Part shown: positions 51,002-58,698 of the stretch, piece by piece
Layout: every line of letters begins with the position of its first letter
Position numbering within the stretch: position 1 is the stretch's first letter
The notes under the pieces: generated by a model
Told to the model about the DNA's origin: nothing
Databases searched by the model: none
What the model saw: the letters and a program-made list of their open reading frames with translations, nothing else
NCBI GenBank assembly: GCA_964629765.1
Contig: CAZVTK010000008.1
Location: forward strand, 11,394-75,393
Direction of reading: 5' to 3'
Origin: RCIO01 sp964629765
GTDB taxonomy: Bacteria; Pseudomonadota; Alphaproteobacteria; Rhizobiales; Rhizobiaceae
DNA: 64,000 bases
Translations under genes and position numbers: made by a program

Positions 51002-51214
51002 TCATTTTGTGACAGCAGTCCTCGCTTCCTTCTCGCCTGACGATCCTTTCACCCACTGCCAAGGCGTGCGGGATTTGTGGGCCTTGGCGAGTTCGGGGAA
51101 CTTCTTGGCATCGCGCACGGCAGCACGCAGCCGCTCGCGGCTTTCGCGCGGGTCGAGCTTCAGCTCCGTGCAGAGCTGCTTGAGGGTTACAATTTCTGGG
51201 GTCTTTGCTGTCAT
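51002..51214 (-). CDS. Small helical protein of phage/island type
   Basis: A 70-residue protein: 'TLKQLCTELKLDPRESRERL' and 'KFPELAKAHKSRTPWQWVKG' form two predicted helices and an aromatic loop. ATG 51214 has AGGAG seven bases before it. The first half resembles a short helix-turn-helix. No family name is certain. It is separated by ~200 gene-free bases (50801-51001) from the next gene and lies between the XRE repressor and the GHKL operon, so it may help to control the latter. Confidence 0.6.
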   Translation of the reverse strand: MTAKTPEIVTLKQLCTELKLDPRESRERLRAAVRDAKKFPELAKAHKSRTPWQWVKGSSGEKEARTAVTK

Positions 51215-51282
51215 GACCGTCTCCTATGGTTGCAGACGATCAGTCCAATAGGACCACATAGACGAGTGTGTCAGGGAAAACC

Positions 51283-51612
51283 CTAGCGCCGGCTCTCCGC
51301 GATCAGCATGTCGATGAAGCCCTTCACAAGACGGCGGTCGCGGTCGTCGAGGATGCTGATCTTCGCGGTGACAGGATCGACATCAGGATCGGCGACCAGG
51401 TCGTCTCCGAAGAAATCGGCAACCGAGCAGCCAAGGTGCTTGGCGAGGTTGGCCAGCGTAGCGACGCTCGGCACGGTCTTGCCGCGCTCGAAGTTCGAGA
51501 TCGTCTCGACGGACTTCATCGTGAGCTGCGCGACGTCGGCCTGTGTTAACCGCGCTGCCTCGCGCAACTCACGGATACGCTGTCCCAACGCTTTGCCGAC
51601 CGACTCGCTCAT
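51283..51612 (-). CDS. XRE-family transcriptional repressor
   Basis: A 109-residue regulator with an N-terminal Cro/C1 helix-turn-helix ('LGQRIRELREAARLTQADVA', 'QLTMKSVETISNFERGKTVP') and a C-terminal acidic and helical dimer part. It likely represses island genes or the excision functions. It is divergent from the GIY-YIG-like gene (95 bases apart), so that interval should hold its operator. Confident family assignment. Confidence 0.9.
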   Translation of the reverse strand: MSESVGKALGQRIRELREAARLTQADVAQLTMKSVETISNFERGKTVPSVATLANLAKHLGCSVADFFGDDLVADPDVDPVTAKISILDDRDRRLVKGFIDMLIAESRR

Positions 51613-51707
51613 GCCGGCAATCTGGTTGAGACTTCCGGCCTTGTTTATTGATGTAAGTTTCCGATTAAGACTGTCGATGTATTCTTACGGGCAACAAACC
51701 CGGATTA

Positions 51708-52100
51708 ATGCCCGTGTTCCTGAACCTACACCTCTCCGAATGGCTCCCGTGGTCTGAGCGCAGCACACAGCCCAATGTTCCCGGCGTCTATGTCATCGCG
51801 AAGGAGCGTCCCGGCAATGTCGTCTACATCGGCCGCACATGGGGTGTCGGTGGATTGCGTGACAGACTGGCAGCGTTTCACCGCTCGGCAACGACCGGCC
51901 TGAAGGGCCACGCTGGAGGCGTCACTTTCCACCGAGTTTTTGGCCCTTTGGCCCTCGACCTATTCGCCTGCGTACATACCACTGTGGCCATCAATCCCAG
52001 CGAACGCATCCTGCGCCCCTACATCGAATACGCCGAGCGCCGTCTGATATGGGAACACGTTGAAAAGTATGGCGATCTTCCAACCTGCAATAGCGAGTGA
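51708..52100 (+). CDS. GIY-YIG nuclease-like protein
   Basis: A 130-residue protein. 'VPGVYVIAKERPGNVVYIGR' corresponds to the GIY...YIG strands (as GVY and YIG), 'LRDRLAAFHRSATTGLKGHAGG' holds the catalytic Arg region, and 'YAERRLIWEHVEKYGDLPTCN' gives the Glu and the terminal YGxLPxCN motif seen in short GIY-YIG domains. It is a stand-alone domain without DNA-binding extension. A role in island mobility or defence is possible; activity is not certain. Confidence 0.6.
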   Translation: MPVFLNLHLSEWLPWSERSTQPNVPGVYVIAKERPGNVVYIGRTWGVGGLRDRLAAFHRSATTGLKGHAGGVTFHRVFGPLALDLFACVHTTVAINPSERILRPYIEYAERRLIWEHVEKYGDLPTCNSE

Positions 52101-52604
52101 TCGAGCAGCGCGAATTGACTTTCGGCGTAGACCATCGTCATGGACGCAGGGGTATCAGCGACCGGCCAAAGTGTTACTGGCCCTCCAAAACACCCCACAG
52201 GCGATAAATCGCCGATACGCAGCCGCTGGCTCGCTTACGATCGTTTTCCGGAGGTGCCTCGCAGCAGCGCCCCTCAAGCGCGCCAGCGAGGCTCCTGGGC
52301 CGTTTTTTGCGCTGCGATGCCTCGTCTCTACCGCCCGAACGATTACGCTAGCCCCCATCGACGCCCTCGGCCGTCTCTGACGCTTCGGAAATCCTGTCAA
52401 ATCGATGCGACTGGGCGGGGGCGGAGTATCTGCGGCGCGCATTTCCTGCCCACACAAAACCCAAGAACAAGGTGCGAGCGGGAGTGCAGGGCCGGACCGC
52501 TTGCTTTAGCGGCGGTGGGGCACGCCGGTGTGAAACCGACGCGCCGATGTTTCGTCCTTGTGTCGGCTTCAGAGCGGTGCGGCGTCCTTACCCACCACTG
52601 TGCG
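52101..52604. other. Gene-free interval in the island
   Basis: About 500 bases between the GIY-YIG-like gene and the end of the primase-helicase gene. Several overlapping open frames exist but all are Arg/Pro-rich and have no family match. It is markedly GC-richer than the neighbouring island genes and may contain an origin or be the relic of another gene. Nothing definite was recognised. Confidence 0.4.
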
Positions 52605-54512
52605 CTATTCGAAGGACTCACCAGGAAAAAGCTCTGACAGCCTCGCCTTCCCATCTGCCGTCACAACCAGCGACTTTCTTTCGACAAGTTCGTCGCGGCG
52701 CAGGTAGCGCAGATGCTTGCTGATGGAAGGCGCTTGTAGTCCCGTGGTTTCGACCAGATCCTTCTGCAATTCAAAGAGAACTGAGCCATCGCCCTTCGGG
52801 CCGAAATAGATAGCACGAAGCGTGTGATCTTGAGGCGTCATTCTCTGTGCTTGACCGAAATCCCACTTCAGGACTCCGTCTTCACCTTCTACCAACTGCA
52901 TCGCAAGCCGCTCCGGCTCCGGCATAACACCACGAGTCTTTGTGAACTCCAATACCAGCGAAGCACCGGCGCTTGAAGGCTCAGCAGGGGGAGAAAGTCT
53001 TATGGTTGTGTCGAGTAGATCTTCAAGCCGAGACGCGCCTCGCTGATCGCCTGACTTACTTGCATGATGGACCAGAAGAATAGCATAACCTTTGTGCCTC
53101 AAAGACAATAGCCACAGCAGAATCAGGTCCAACGCCGAGTTATCGTTTTCCTCCACACCCATGCGCATGGATGACAAATTATCGATCACTATCAGCGCTG
53201 GTTTGCGATCCTGTTCCGCCATGCGCTCGAGCATCGCCGTGATCAGTTCCCTGTCCTCCTCACGGTTGATGTTGAGGGCATGGAATTCACGATGCATGAT
53301 CTCTGAAGACAAGATTTCGAGATTGCCAATATCGTCGGCGCCCATCGACTTCACGCGCGACTGCAAGTCGGTGAGCGGCATTTCGCCATCGATAAACAGG
53401 ACGGGTCGCGCTTTCGGCACGCGATAGGCGAGGAAATCGTTCCCAAGCGCGATCGCTGTGGCCAATGTGAGGGCAACCCACGTTTTGCCCAACCCGCGTC
53501 GGGCATACATCATGTTGATGCTGTTAGTCGGGATGAAGGGCTCGACGATCATGTCGCGCGGGGGGATGTCTAGTTCCGCCAGATCTTTCGCCGAGAGGAG
53601 AAAGTTGGCAAGGTTCTCTGCGGACGGGGTAGCGTCGCGAACCAGAGCATTGATGTCGACCCCCTCAGGCACCTCGTCGGCAAGATCCCACCCCCGAGGG
53701 AGATCATCCGGCAACTCCACGATCTTGACCGACGCCACACCGACCGATCGCAGGATTCGCGCGACATCTGTGGCAGCCTCAGCGCCAGGTTCGTCGGCAT
53801 CGGGCCAGATGGTGATATCGAAGCCTCGCAGGGGCGACCAGTCGCTGCGGCGGACTGCATTTGCACCGCCATGCCAGGATATGACAATGTGAGAGGGAAA
53901 TAGGCTCTGCGCGGCATCGGCAGCCTTCTCGCCTTCGACCACCAGCACCTGCTTGTCGTCTTCAGCTTGGCCCAGTTTTGCGAGGCCATAGAGCGGACGT
54001 GGCTTGAGGAAATCCTCAATCAACCAGCTGATGTTGCCATCGTTGTCACGCCAAGGCGTGATCTGGTAGAAGCACTTTCCACCCTTGCGCTTCATGCGCA
54101 CGACATAGCCAACCGTGCGGTCTTGGAGATTGGCGTAGCGATAGGTTGCCTCTGGCTTGCGCCCGAGAATGTCCTCGAAATCGGGCTCGGGCGTATTCGG
54201 ACCGACGAAACGGACGCGTTTCATGCCGTCGCTTGGCCTAGCCTTCGCTTGCAGAGGCTTTTTCCGGCTCGCGTCGGTCGGCGACAATGGCGCGTCACTC
54301 AACGCTTCGGCGATTTCCTCGTAGCTGCAACCGGCATGGCAATGAAAAACGGGCCGTCCCTTGTCGCCGATAGTGACGCTCAAGCTGTTGCGGTGGTCCT
54401 CATGTGCGGGGCAACGGGCGGTGAATCTGCCATCGTGTTTCCACCTCACATTGTCGAGTCGTTCGACAACTCCGTCGATGGACGCAAGCAAAAAATTGAC
54501 TCTGCGTTTCAT
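52605..54512 (-). CDS. Primase-helicase replication protein of the element
   Basis: A 635-residue protein with three modules. A CHC2-type zinc finger lies at ~30-62 (C34, H37, C58, C62 in 'ARCPAHEDHRNSLSV' and 'VFHCHAGC'). A TOPRIM primase follows at ~190-270 ('VLVVEGEKAADAAQSLF', 'ITIWPDADEPGAEAA'). A RepA/DnaB-like AAA_25 ATPase spans ~330-540 with Walker A 'YARRGLGKTWVAL' and Walker B 'PALIVIDNLSSMRM'. This architecture is that of phage-satellite (P4 alpha-like) replication proteins. A C-terminal winged helix ('LQAPSISKHLRYLRRDELVE') may recognise the origin. It should replicate the excised element. An AlpA-like gene lies upstream. Confidence 0.85.
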   Translation of the reverse strand: MKRRVNFLLASIDGVVERLDNVRWKHDGRFTARCPAHEDHRNSLSVTIGDKGRPVFHCHAGCSYEEIAEALSDAPLSPTDASRKKPLQAKARPSDGMKRVRFVGPNTPEPDFEDILGRKPEATYRYANLQDRTVGYVVRMKRKGGKCFYQITPWRDNDGNISWLIEDFLKPRPLYGLAKLGQAEDDKQVLVVEGEKAADAAQSLFPSHIVISWHGGANAVRRSDWSPLRGFDITIWPDADEPGAEAATDVARILRSVGVASVKIVELPDDLPRGWDLADEVPEGVDINALVRDATPSAENLANFLLSAKDLAELDIPPRDMIVEPFIPTNSINMMYARRGLGKTWVALTLATAIALGNDFLAYRVPKARPVLFIDGEMPLTDLQSRVKSMGADDIGNLEILSSEIMHREFHALNINREEDRELITAMLERMAEQDRKPALIVIDNLSSMRMGVEENDNSALDLILLWLLSLRHKGYAILLVHHASKSGDQRGASRLEDLLDTTIRLSPPAEPSSAGASLVLEFTKTRGVMPEPERLAMQLVEGEDGVLKWDFGQAQRMTPQDHTLRAIYFGPKGDGSVLFELQKDLVETTGLQAPSISKHLRYLRRDELVERKSLVVTADGKARLSELFPGESFE

Positions 54513-54663
54513 GGGGAAATCCTTTCAGTTGGACAAAAGGACTCCCATTTACTTTGCATTTCCTGCGGCGTATCGGGACTTAAATCGTGTGATTTCCTCT
54601 CACGCTGACGCTGTAAGTTTCCGAGTTTCCGCGCATATATATCGAAGAAACTCGGAAAATATC

Positions 54664-54918
54664 TCAAAACTCGGCGTAGGTGTGCCGGCTTCGCTCCTCA
54701 GAACGAGCCTCAAGCCATGCATCAACTTCAGATTTCAGCCACGCAACGGTAGTTCCGGCCATGCGTATACGGCGAGGGAAGCGACCATGCTGCTCCCAGC
54801 GCAACAGGCTGGAATTGCTGACCATTATGCCGAGGTGCTTCAGGTCGCTTCGCGAGAGCAGAGCCTTGGTATGTGATGGCGCGTATGTGCGCCGATGACA
54901 TTGCGATACTTCAAGCAT
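54664..54918 (-). CDS. AlpA-like excisionase/regulator
   Basis: An 84-residue MerR/Xis-type helix-turn-helix protein: 'LLSRSDLKHLGIMVSNSSLL' (DNA-contact helix), 'WEQHGRFPRRIRMAGTTVAW' (wing with FPRRxR) and 'KSEVDAWLEARSEERS'. This is the AlpA family pattern. ATG 54918 with GGAGG five bases before is chosen over the GTG at 54945. AlpA proteins control integrase expression and excision of islands. It sits between the primase-helicase and a hypothetical gene, all in the minus direction with the integrase further upstream. Confidence 0.85.
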   Translation of the reverse strand: MLEVSQCHRRTYAPSHTKALLSRSDLKHLGIMVSNSSLLRWEQHGRFPRRIRMAGTTVAWLKSEVDAWLEARSEERSRHTYAEF

Positions 54919-54964
54919 GAATGCCTCCATTTGTTTCAGAGGCACCCCATCTATTCCATTTCGT

Positions 54965-55570
54965 TTAATCTTGCTTGGGAGAAATATCGTTCATTTCGAT
55001 CCCAAGTGTAGATGAGCTGTCTATTCCCAACCCCTTCAGGTCACGAAAGATACGTTGAAGGCGCTCGGCCTTCGGGGAGTCGCCGTAGAAAAATCCCTCA
55101 AGATCGGCCATATCCTGAACCGTCAACTTGAGGTCGGCCAAAACCCTGCGCAACCAGTCTTCTGTGCTCGCTGGCGACGTTGTTGGCTTCGCAAAGGCTG
55201 GAAGGTGCTCCTTTGCAATACCTCTCACAGATTTTTGTGGATCAGCGAGTTGTCGTGTCCATTCGGCTTGCGTCTCAAGCCGTTGCCTGCCGATGACGGC
55301 ACGCTTCATCTTGTCTGCTTCGACCTTGAAGGCTTTTTCTATCAAGGGGAACAGCTTCACGTCTTCTCGGATGGCCTTACGGCCTCTCGCCGGCTTTTCG
55401 CCCAGAAGGGCTTCACGAGCATGCGCTAAACGCGCTTCCACCGTAGTTGTCGGATCATGGTGGGGATTGGCGACGATAATACCCTGCAAGAATAGATTTA
55501 TCGCCCTATCATATGAACGCCGCTTCTGCTCATGTCTCGACAGAGAAGGTTCAAAAGATCTAGATTGCAT
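54965..55570 (-). CDS. Hypothetical helical island protein
   Basis: A 201-residue, charged, mostly helical protein with no recognised family. 'LAHAREALLGEKPARGRKAI' and 'WLRRVLADLKLTVQDMADLE' are the clearest segments; no cysteines, membrane segments or catalytic motifs stand out. It lies between the integrase and the AlpA-like gene in the same direction, spaced 46 bases from the latter, so it belongs to the integration/replication operon. Confidence 0.65.
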   Translation of the reverse strand: MQSRSFEPSLSRHEQKRRSYDRAINLFLQGIIVANPHHDPTTTVEARLAHAREALLGEKPARGRKAIREDVKLFPLIEKAFKVEADKMKRAVIGRQRLETQAEWTRQLADPQKSVRGIAKEHLPAFAKPTTSPASTEDWLRRVLADLKLTVQDMADLEGFFYGDSPKAERLQRIFRDLKGLGIDSSSTLGIEMNDISPKQD

Positions 55571-55653
55571 GCGTAATCCCCACTTTCTAGGTTTCTAGCT
55601 ATTAGTGATGGGAAATTAGGAAAGTACCGTTCCTACGGCGACGTTCCCTTATG

Positions 55654-56865
55654 TCATGCGAACACTTGGACACCTGCGACGTCGAGGGCGGTCTTGGTCA
55701 CGATCATCTCAAGCCGCTCGGCCCATTTCGCCATCGCTTCGCGTTTCTCGTCGAGATAGGCATGACGGTTGTAAACCGCCGCCACCCCCGACACGATGCC
55801 GGTCTGGTGGTTAAGAACCGCTTCAATAATATGCGGCTGTACTCGCAACATCGCCACGTTGGTCGCCATCGTGCGGCGAAGATCGTGGAAACGCCAGTTT
55901 TCGGCATCAAGGCCGATGAATGTTTCGAGGCGTTTTTTCAGCCTGCCGAAGCCCGAGATTGGTGTGGTGCCGGTGGTGGTGAATACGAAATCCGAGCCGA
56001 GGAAGCGCGGCATCCCGCGCAGGATGTTCACGACAGCCGGTGTCAGCGGCAGTATGTGGGCGTTGCCGTTTTTGGTGCGCGAGTTCTTCAGCGTCAGCGT
56101 GGCGCGATCCAGATCGACCTCGGACCAACGCATGTCGGAAATCTCGCGCAGTCGCTGGCCGGTGAACATCAGCACCATGACGAACTCCCGGAACGGATAT
56201 GCCTCGGTCTGAGCGCCAACCCAAAGAGCCTGCAACTCCTGATCCGTCAGGCAGCGTTCGCGTGCCACTTCCCTGATAAGAGGCTTCAGGCCGGCGATGG
56301 GCGTATGCTCGATGATGCCTTGGTCGATGCACCAGGAAAACAGCTTCTTCAGCGCGGCAAGCCCGCGATTCGCCCGTGTGCCCTTTCCGCCATTGTCCTC
56401 GATGTCGGCGACCATCGCCTCCAACTCGCGGACGACATCGGCGCGTTTGATCTCGCCGATGACCTTTCTATGAAGACCAGACATGCGCAGCAGCACGCTC
56501 TGCGTCCCCCTCCAGTCTTTCGTATACCGCTTTGCATATCGTTCGACGAAATCGGGAATGATATCGCCGAGGGTTCGCCGTTCCGGCAACGGCTCAGCGT
56601 CACGCTGCTGGAAAACGCCGAGCTGGATATCGCGAAGGATCGACCGCGCCTTTTCGCGCGCGTCGCTGAGCGACAGCACCGGATAGGTGCCGAGTTTGAT
56701 ACGCCGAAGCCGACCATCCACCCGTGTTGCCAGATACCAGACCTTGCCCCCGGAAGCAGAGACGCGGAGATGCAGCCCGGTTAGCAGTTCGTCGCGAACC
56801 TCGTAGCGCTTGCCGTCGGCAGGCGGCAGCGCATCCAGCGATTTCGTGGTGAGCTTCCTTCGCAT
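55654..56865 (-). CDS. int: Tyrosine-type integrase (P4/DUF4102 class)
   Basis: A 403-residue integrase. The N-terminal DUF4102 arm-binding domain is 'KLTTKSLDALPPADGKRYEV' with 'GLHLRVSASGGKVWYLATRV'. The catalytic domain shows Arg238 ('MFTGQRLREISDM'), the HxxR pair H327/R330 ('RFHDLRRTMATN'), His353 ('VLNHQTG') and the nucleophile Tyr365 ('AVYNRHAYLDEKREAM'). All catalytic residues are present, so it should be active. ATG 56865 is chosen because the longer frame (57072) has no domain there. It should recombine the tRNA-Met repeats at 46518 and 58653. Unusually, it is not adjacent to an att site: about 1.8 kb separate it from attR. Confidence 0.92.
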   Translation of the reverse strand: MRRKLTTKSLDALPPADGKRYEVRDELLTGLHLRVSASGGKVWYLATRVDGRLRRIKLGTYPVLSLSDAREKARSILRDIQLGVFQQRDAEPLPERRTLGDIIPDFVERYAKRYTKDWRGTQSVLLRMSGLHRKVIGEIKRADVVRELEAMVADIEDNGGKGTRANRGLAALKKLFSWCIDQGIIEHTPIAGLKPLIREVARERCLTDQELQALWVGAQTEAYPFREFVMVLMFTGQRLREISDMRWSEVDLDRATLTLKNSRTKNGNAHILPLTPAVVNILRGMPRFLGSDFVFTTTGTTPISGFGRLKKRLETFIGLDAENWRFHDLRRTMATNVAMLRVQPHIIEAVLNHQTGIVSGVAAVYNRHAYLDEKREAMAKWAERLEMIVTKTALDVAGVQVFA

Positions 56866-56922
56866 GCCCGATACATAAAGTGCAAAAATCCATGTGTCGG
56901 GGTATGATTTGGAGCCAACTGA

Positions 56923-57546
56923 ATGGGGCTGGCGAGTATTGGTTATGAATTGGACAGTGCACTGATGCCGTTTAGGAGAGCGCCTGACCTCAAGGAGGAC
57001 GTAGCAGTCATCGCGACGATCGCCGTGCGCCATTGCCGGTTGCCTCATCCGGACGTAGTCACAAAATGCCAAGAAGCGGTTTTCCCAACCATTCGCGATC
57101 AGCAGAGACGAGGCACGCTGGACACCGAGCGTCGGCTATTGCTTGACGACAATGTTACACCGCGCTGGGCTTTGTTCTGGGCACATGGGATGGCGCAGAC
57201 GCATCATCCGCGTGGCTGGACCATTGCGCATGTGTGGAAGGCGACCAAGGATCCATCAGCCTATACTCGCCTCGCGAACCTCTGCTTGATGCCGGAATGT
57301 CTAGGCAGCCTTTCTGACAAGGACGGCCCGCTTTGCCGGTTTCTCGAATATCACGCCTGGAACGTTTATGGCTGGCATCCGACACATGCGTCGCCCCCGG
57401 AACCACCGCCCGGCTACTGCGACATTCAGTGGAAATATCTCGATCCCTACCCCGACCCGCTCGGGTTCATCCGCAAGCGGCTGGCAACCCTGAACAACCA
57501 GCGGGTCTCGGTATTGCGGTATTTGATGGAGTTTGATGGCAGTTAG
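56923..57546 (+). CDS. Hypothetical HNH-fold-like protein
   Basis: A 207-residue protein of unknown family. 'HPRGWTIAHVWKATKDPSAY', 'LANLCLMPECLGSLSDKDGP' and 'FLEYHAWNVYGWHP' resemble the HNH-like fold in which a His-Val and an Asn-rich loop coordinate a metal ('N..LMP'), but the standard HNH cysteines are absent. It is divergent from the integrase (57 bases) and convergent with the toxin gene (4-base overlap). It could be a small nuclease used in defence; confidence in that is low. Confidence 0.55.
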   Translation: MGLASIGYELDSALMPFRRAPDLKEDVAVIATIAVRHCRLPHPDVVTKCQEAVFPTIRDQQRRGTLDTERRLLLDDNVTPRWALFWAHGMAQTHHPRGWTIAHVWKATKDPSAYTRLANLCLMPECLGSLSDKDGPLCRFLEYHAWNVYGWHPTHASPPEPPPGYCDIQWKYLDPYPDPLGFIRKRLATLNNQRVSVLRYLMEFDGS

Positions 57547-58094
57547 CTTGCCGCGTCCATCATCGCTTGGATCGTGGCAACGGGAAGGAACAATCTGAGT
57601 GGGTCGGAGCTGAACGGCGTAAAGCCGTAGCCCTCGTAGAGCTTACGGCGTCGGGTTGTCAGAGCGTGGTCGCCGTCGTCGAGAACATCGAGCACGACAA
57701 CGGCAATTCCCAAGCTTTCAGCAGCGTGCGCGATGCGGCCCAACGCGTCCACGAGCAAGTCGCCCCCATAGCCATTTCCGGCGTGTCGCTGATCAACGCC
57801 GATCATGGAGATGTACGCAGCCGGGATCGATCCATGACGCGGGCGAGAGCGGGCAAAAGGCTTCGGCAAATCCTGATAATCGACCGCGTGGGCATTGATC
57901 GCATAGAAACCGACAACCTCGCCACCGGCGCCAACCATGACGAAGACGCGGACGTTGCCGGCCTTGGCCAGCTTGTTGGCGGTCTTCTTGAAGAAATTGT
58001 CGACCTGCTCGACCCCGCAGGAAAAAGCCGCTCGATCGTGCTTCTCAGGATCGAACGGCTCGATGATCAGCCTTGTTTCTTGAGGCGAGATCAC
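57543..58094 (-). CDS. GNAT acetyltransferase toxin (TacT-like)
   Basis: A 183-residue GNAT-fold protein. 'FDPEKHDRAAFSCGVEQVDN' and 'GFYAINAHAVDYQDLPKPFA' lead to the acetyl-CoA motif 'RHAGNGYGGDLLVDALGRIA'. The Tyr near the C-terminus ('KLYEGYGFTPF') is the usual catalytic residue. Together with the overlapping DUF1778 gene it matches tRNA-acetylating TacT toxins. GTG 58094 overlaps the antitoxin stop (GTGA), giving coupled translation. It helps the element to be kept or protects against phages. Confidence 0.88.
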   Translation of the reverse strand: MISPQETRLIIEPFDPEKHDRAAFSCGVEQVDNFFKKTANKLAKAGNVRVFVMVGAGGEVVGFYAINAHAVDYQDLPKPFARSRPRHGSIPAAYISMIGVDQRHAGNGYGGDLLVDALGRIAHAAESLGIAVVVLDVLDDGDHALTTRRRKLYEGYGFTPFSSDPLRLFLPVATIQAMMDAAS

Positions 58095-58399
58095 TTGGAA
58101 GCGACGCGCGACCGATGGCGCGCAAAGGCCTCGCGGAGTTTGACCGTCGGAGCGGTCGGATTGTCGAGCGCCGTGAAGAATGCGGCATGATCTGCCGGAG
58201 CGAGTATCGTGCGCTCGTGCGCGGCAATCGTCTGCAACGCCAAGCCGTACGCGGCATTCATCGTGAAGACGGAGTCATCCACTCCACTCAGCGCCGCCGC
58301 TTGCTGGATTGCCTTCTTGATGTGCGGCTTGGCACGGAAGTTCATCCGTTCGCTCGCCCGCTCATCAATGGTTTTCATGCTATCATGGAAAGCGCGCAT
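58091..58399 (-). CDS. DUF1778 antitoxin (TacA-like)
   Basis: A 102-residue antitoxin. The N-terminal ribbon-helix-helix is 'SERMNFRAKPHIKKAIQQAA' with 'ALSGVDDSVFTMNAA'; the C-terminal arm that wraps the toxin is 'AHERTILAPADHAAFFTALD', the standard DUF1778 motif. Start 58399 has AGGAGG five bases before; a second ATG at 58378 would still give the HTH. It represses the pair's promoter in the gap 58400-58652, which otherwise holds nothing, and neutralises the GNAT toxin encoded next. Confidence 0.88.
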   Translation of the reverse strand: MRAFHDSMKTIDERASERMNFRAKPHIKKAIQQAAALSGVDDSVFTMNAAYGLALQTIAAHERTILAPADHAAFFTALDNPTAPTVKLREAFARHRSRVASK

Positions 58400-58652
58400 C
58401 ATCGCCTCCTTGTCGCCAATTCAGGCTACTATGTACGTCTGAACGGCGTACAAGTCAACGAGTGCAAGCTGCATGCGAAATGTGACCGGATGGGATCGGC
58501 CTGGGTTTCAATGGGGAGTCAAAGTCGCTGCGCTTGAACGGGTCGACCTGAAATGGGAATAGACGGGTTGAAAAGGCTTTCCCGATCGCGCGCAATGATT
58601 TGGTGAAACCGTCTGGAACTGAAAGCGACAGATCGCAGTATATCCCAAGAAA

Positions 58653-58698
58653 AATCATAATCCTTGTGTCGGGGGTTCGAATCCCTCCTCCGCTACCA
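58653..58698 (+). repeat. Attachment site, distal side (attR)
   Basis: A 46-bp perfect copy of the tRNA-Met 3' half (46518-46563). Its left flank is A-rich island DNA, its right flank is inside the serine recombinase gene. The stop codon of that recombinase (58655-58657) lies within the repeat, so the recombinase reading frame is closed by tRNA sequence. Confidence 0.93.

Larger units (their letters stand above)
46518..58698. mobile_element. 12.1-kb integrative element in tRNA-Met
   Basis: Bounded by two identical 46-bp direct repeats (46518-46563 and 58653-58698), the left one being the tRNA 3' part. It carries a tyrosine integrase, AlpA-like factor, primase-helicase, XRE repressor, toxin-antitoxin pair, methyltransferase and GHKL ATPase, with visibly lower GC than the flanks. 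No conjugation genes (relaxase, VirB/TraG) are present, so it is a satellite- or mobilisable-type element dependent on a helper. The GC shift, complete boundaries and intact integrase suggest a fairly recent and possibly still excisable insertion. Confidence 0.88.

Noticed and set aside
50811..51062. 83-codon minus-strand frame upstream of the GHKL operon
   Set aside because: No ribosome site, overlaps the well-supported 51002-51214 gene, composition not protein-like.
52140..52637. 165-codon plus-strand frame in the island gap
   Set aside because: Overlaps the end of the primase-helicase gene, Arg/Cys-rich, no family.
57543..58094. GNAT gene as an ordinary metabolic acetyltransferase
   Set aside because: Its four-base overlap with a DUF1778 gene is the standard TacAT toxin-antitoxin arrangement.
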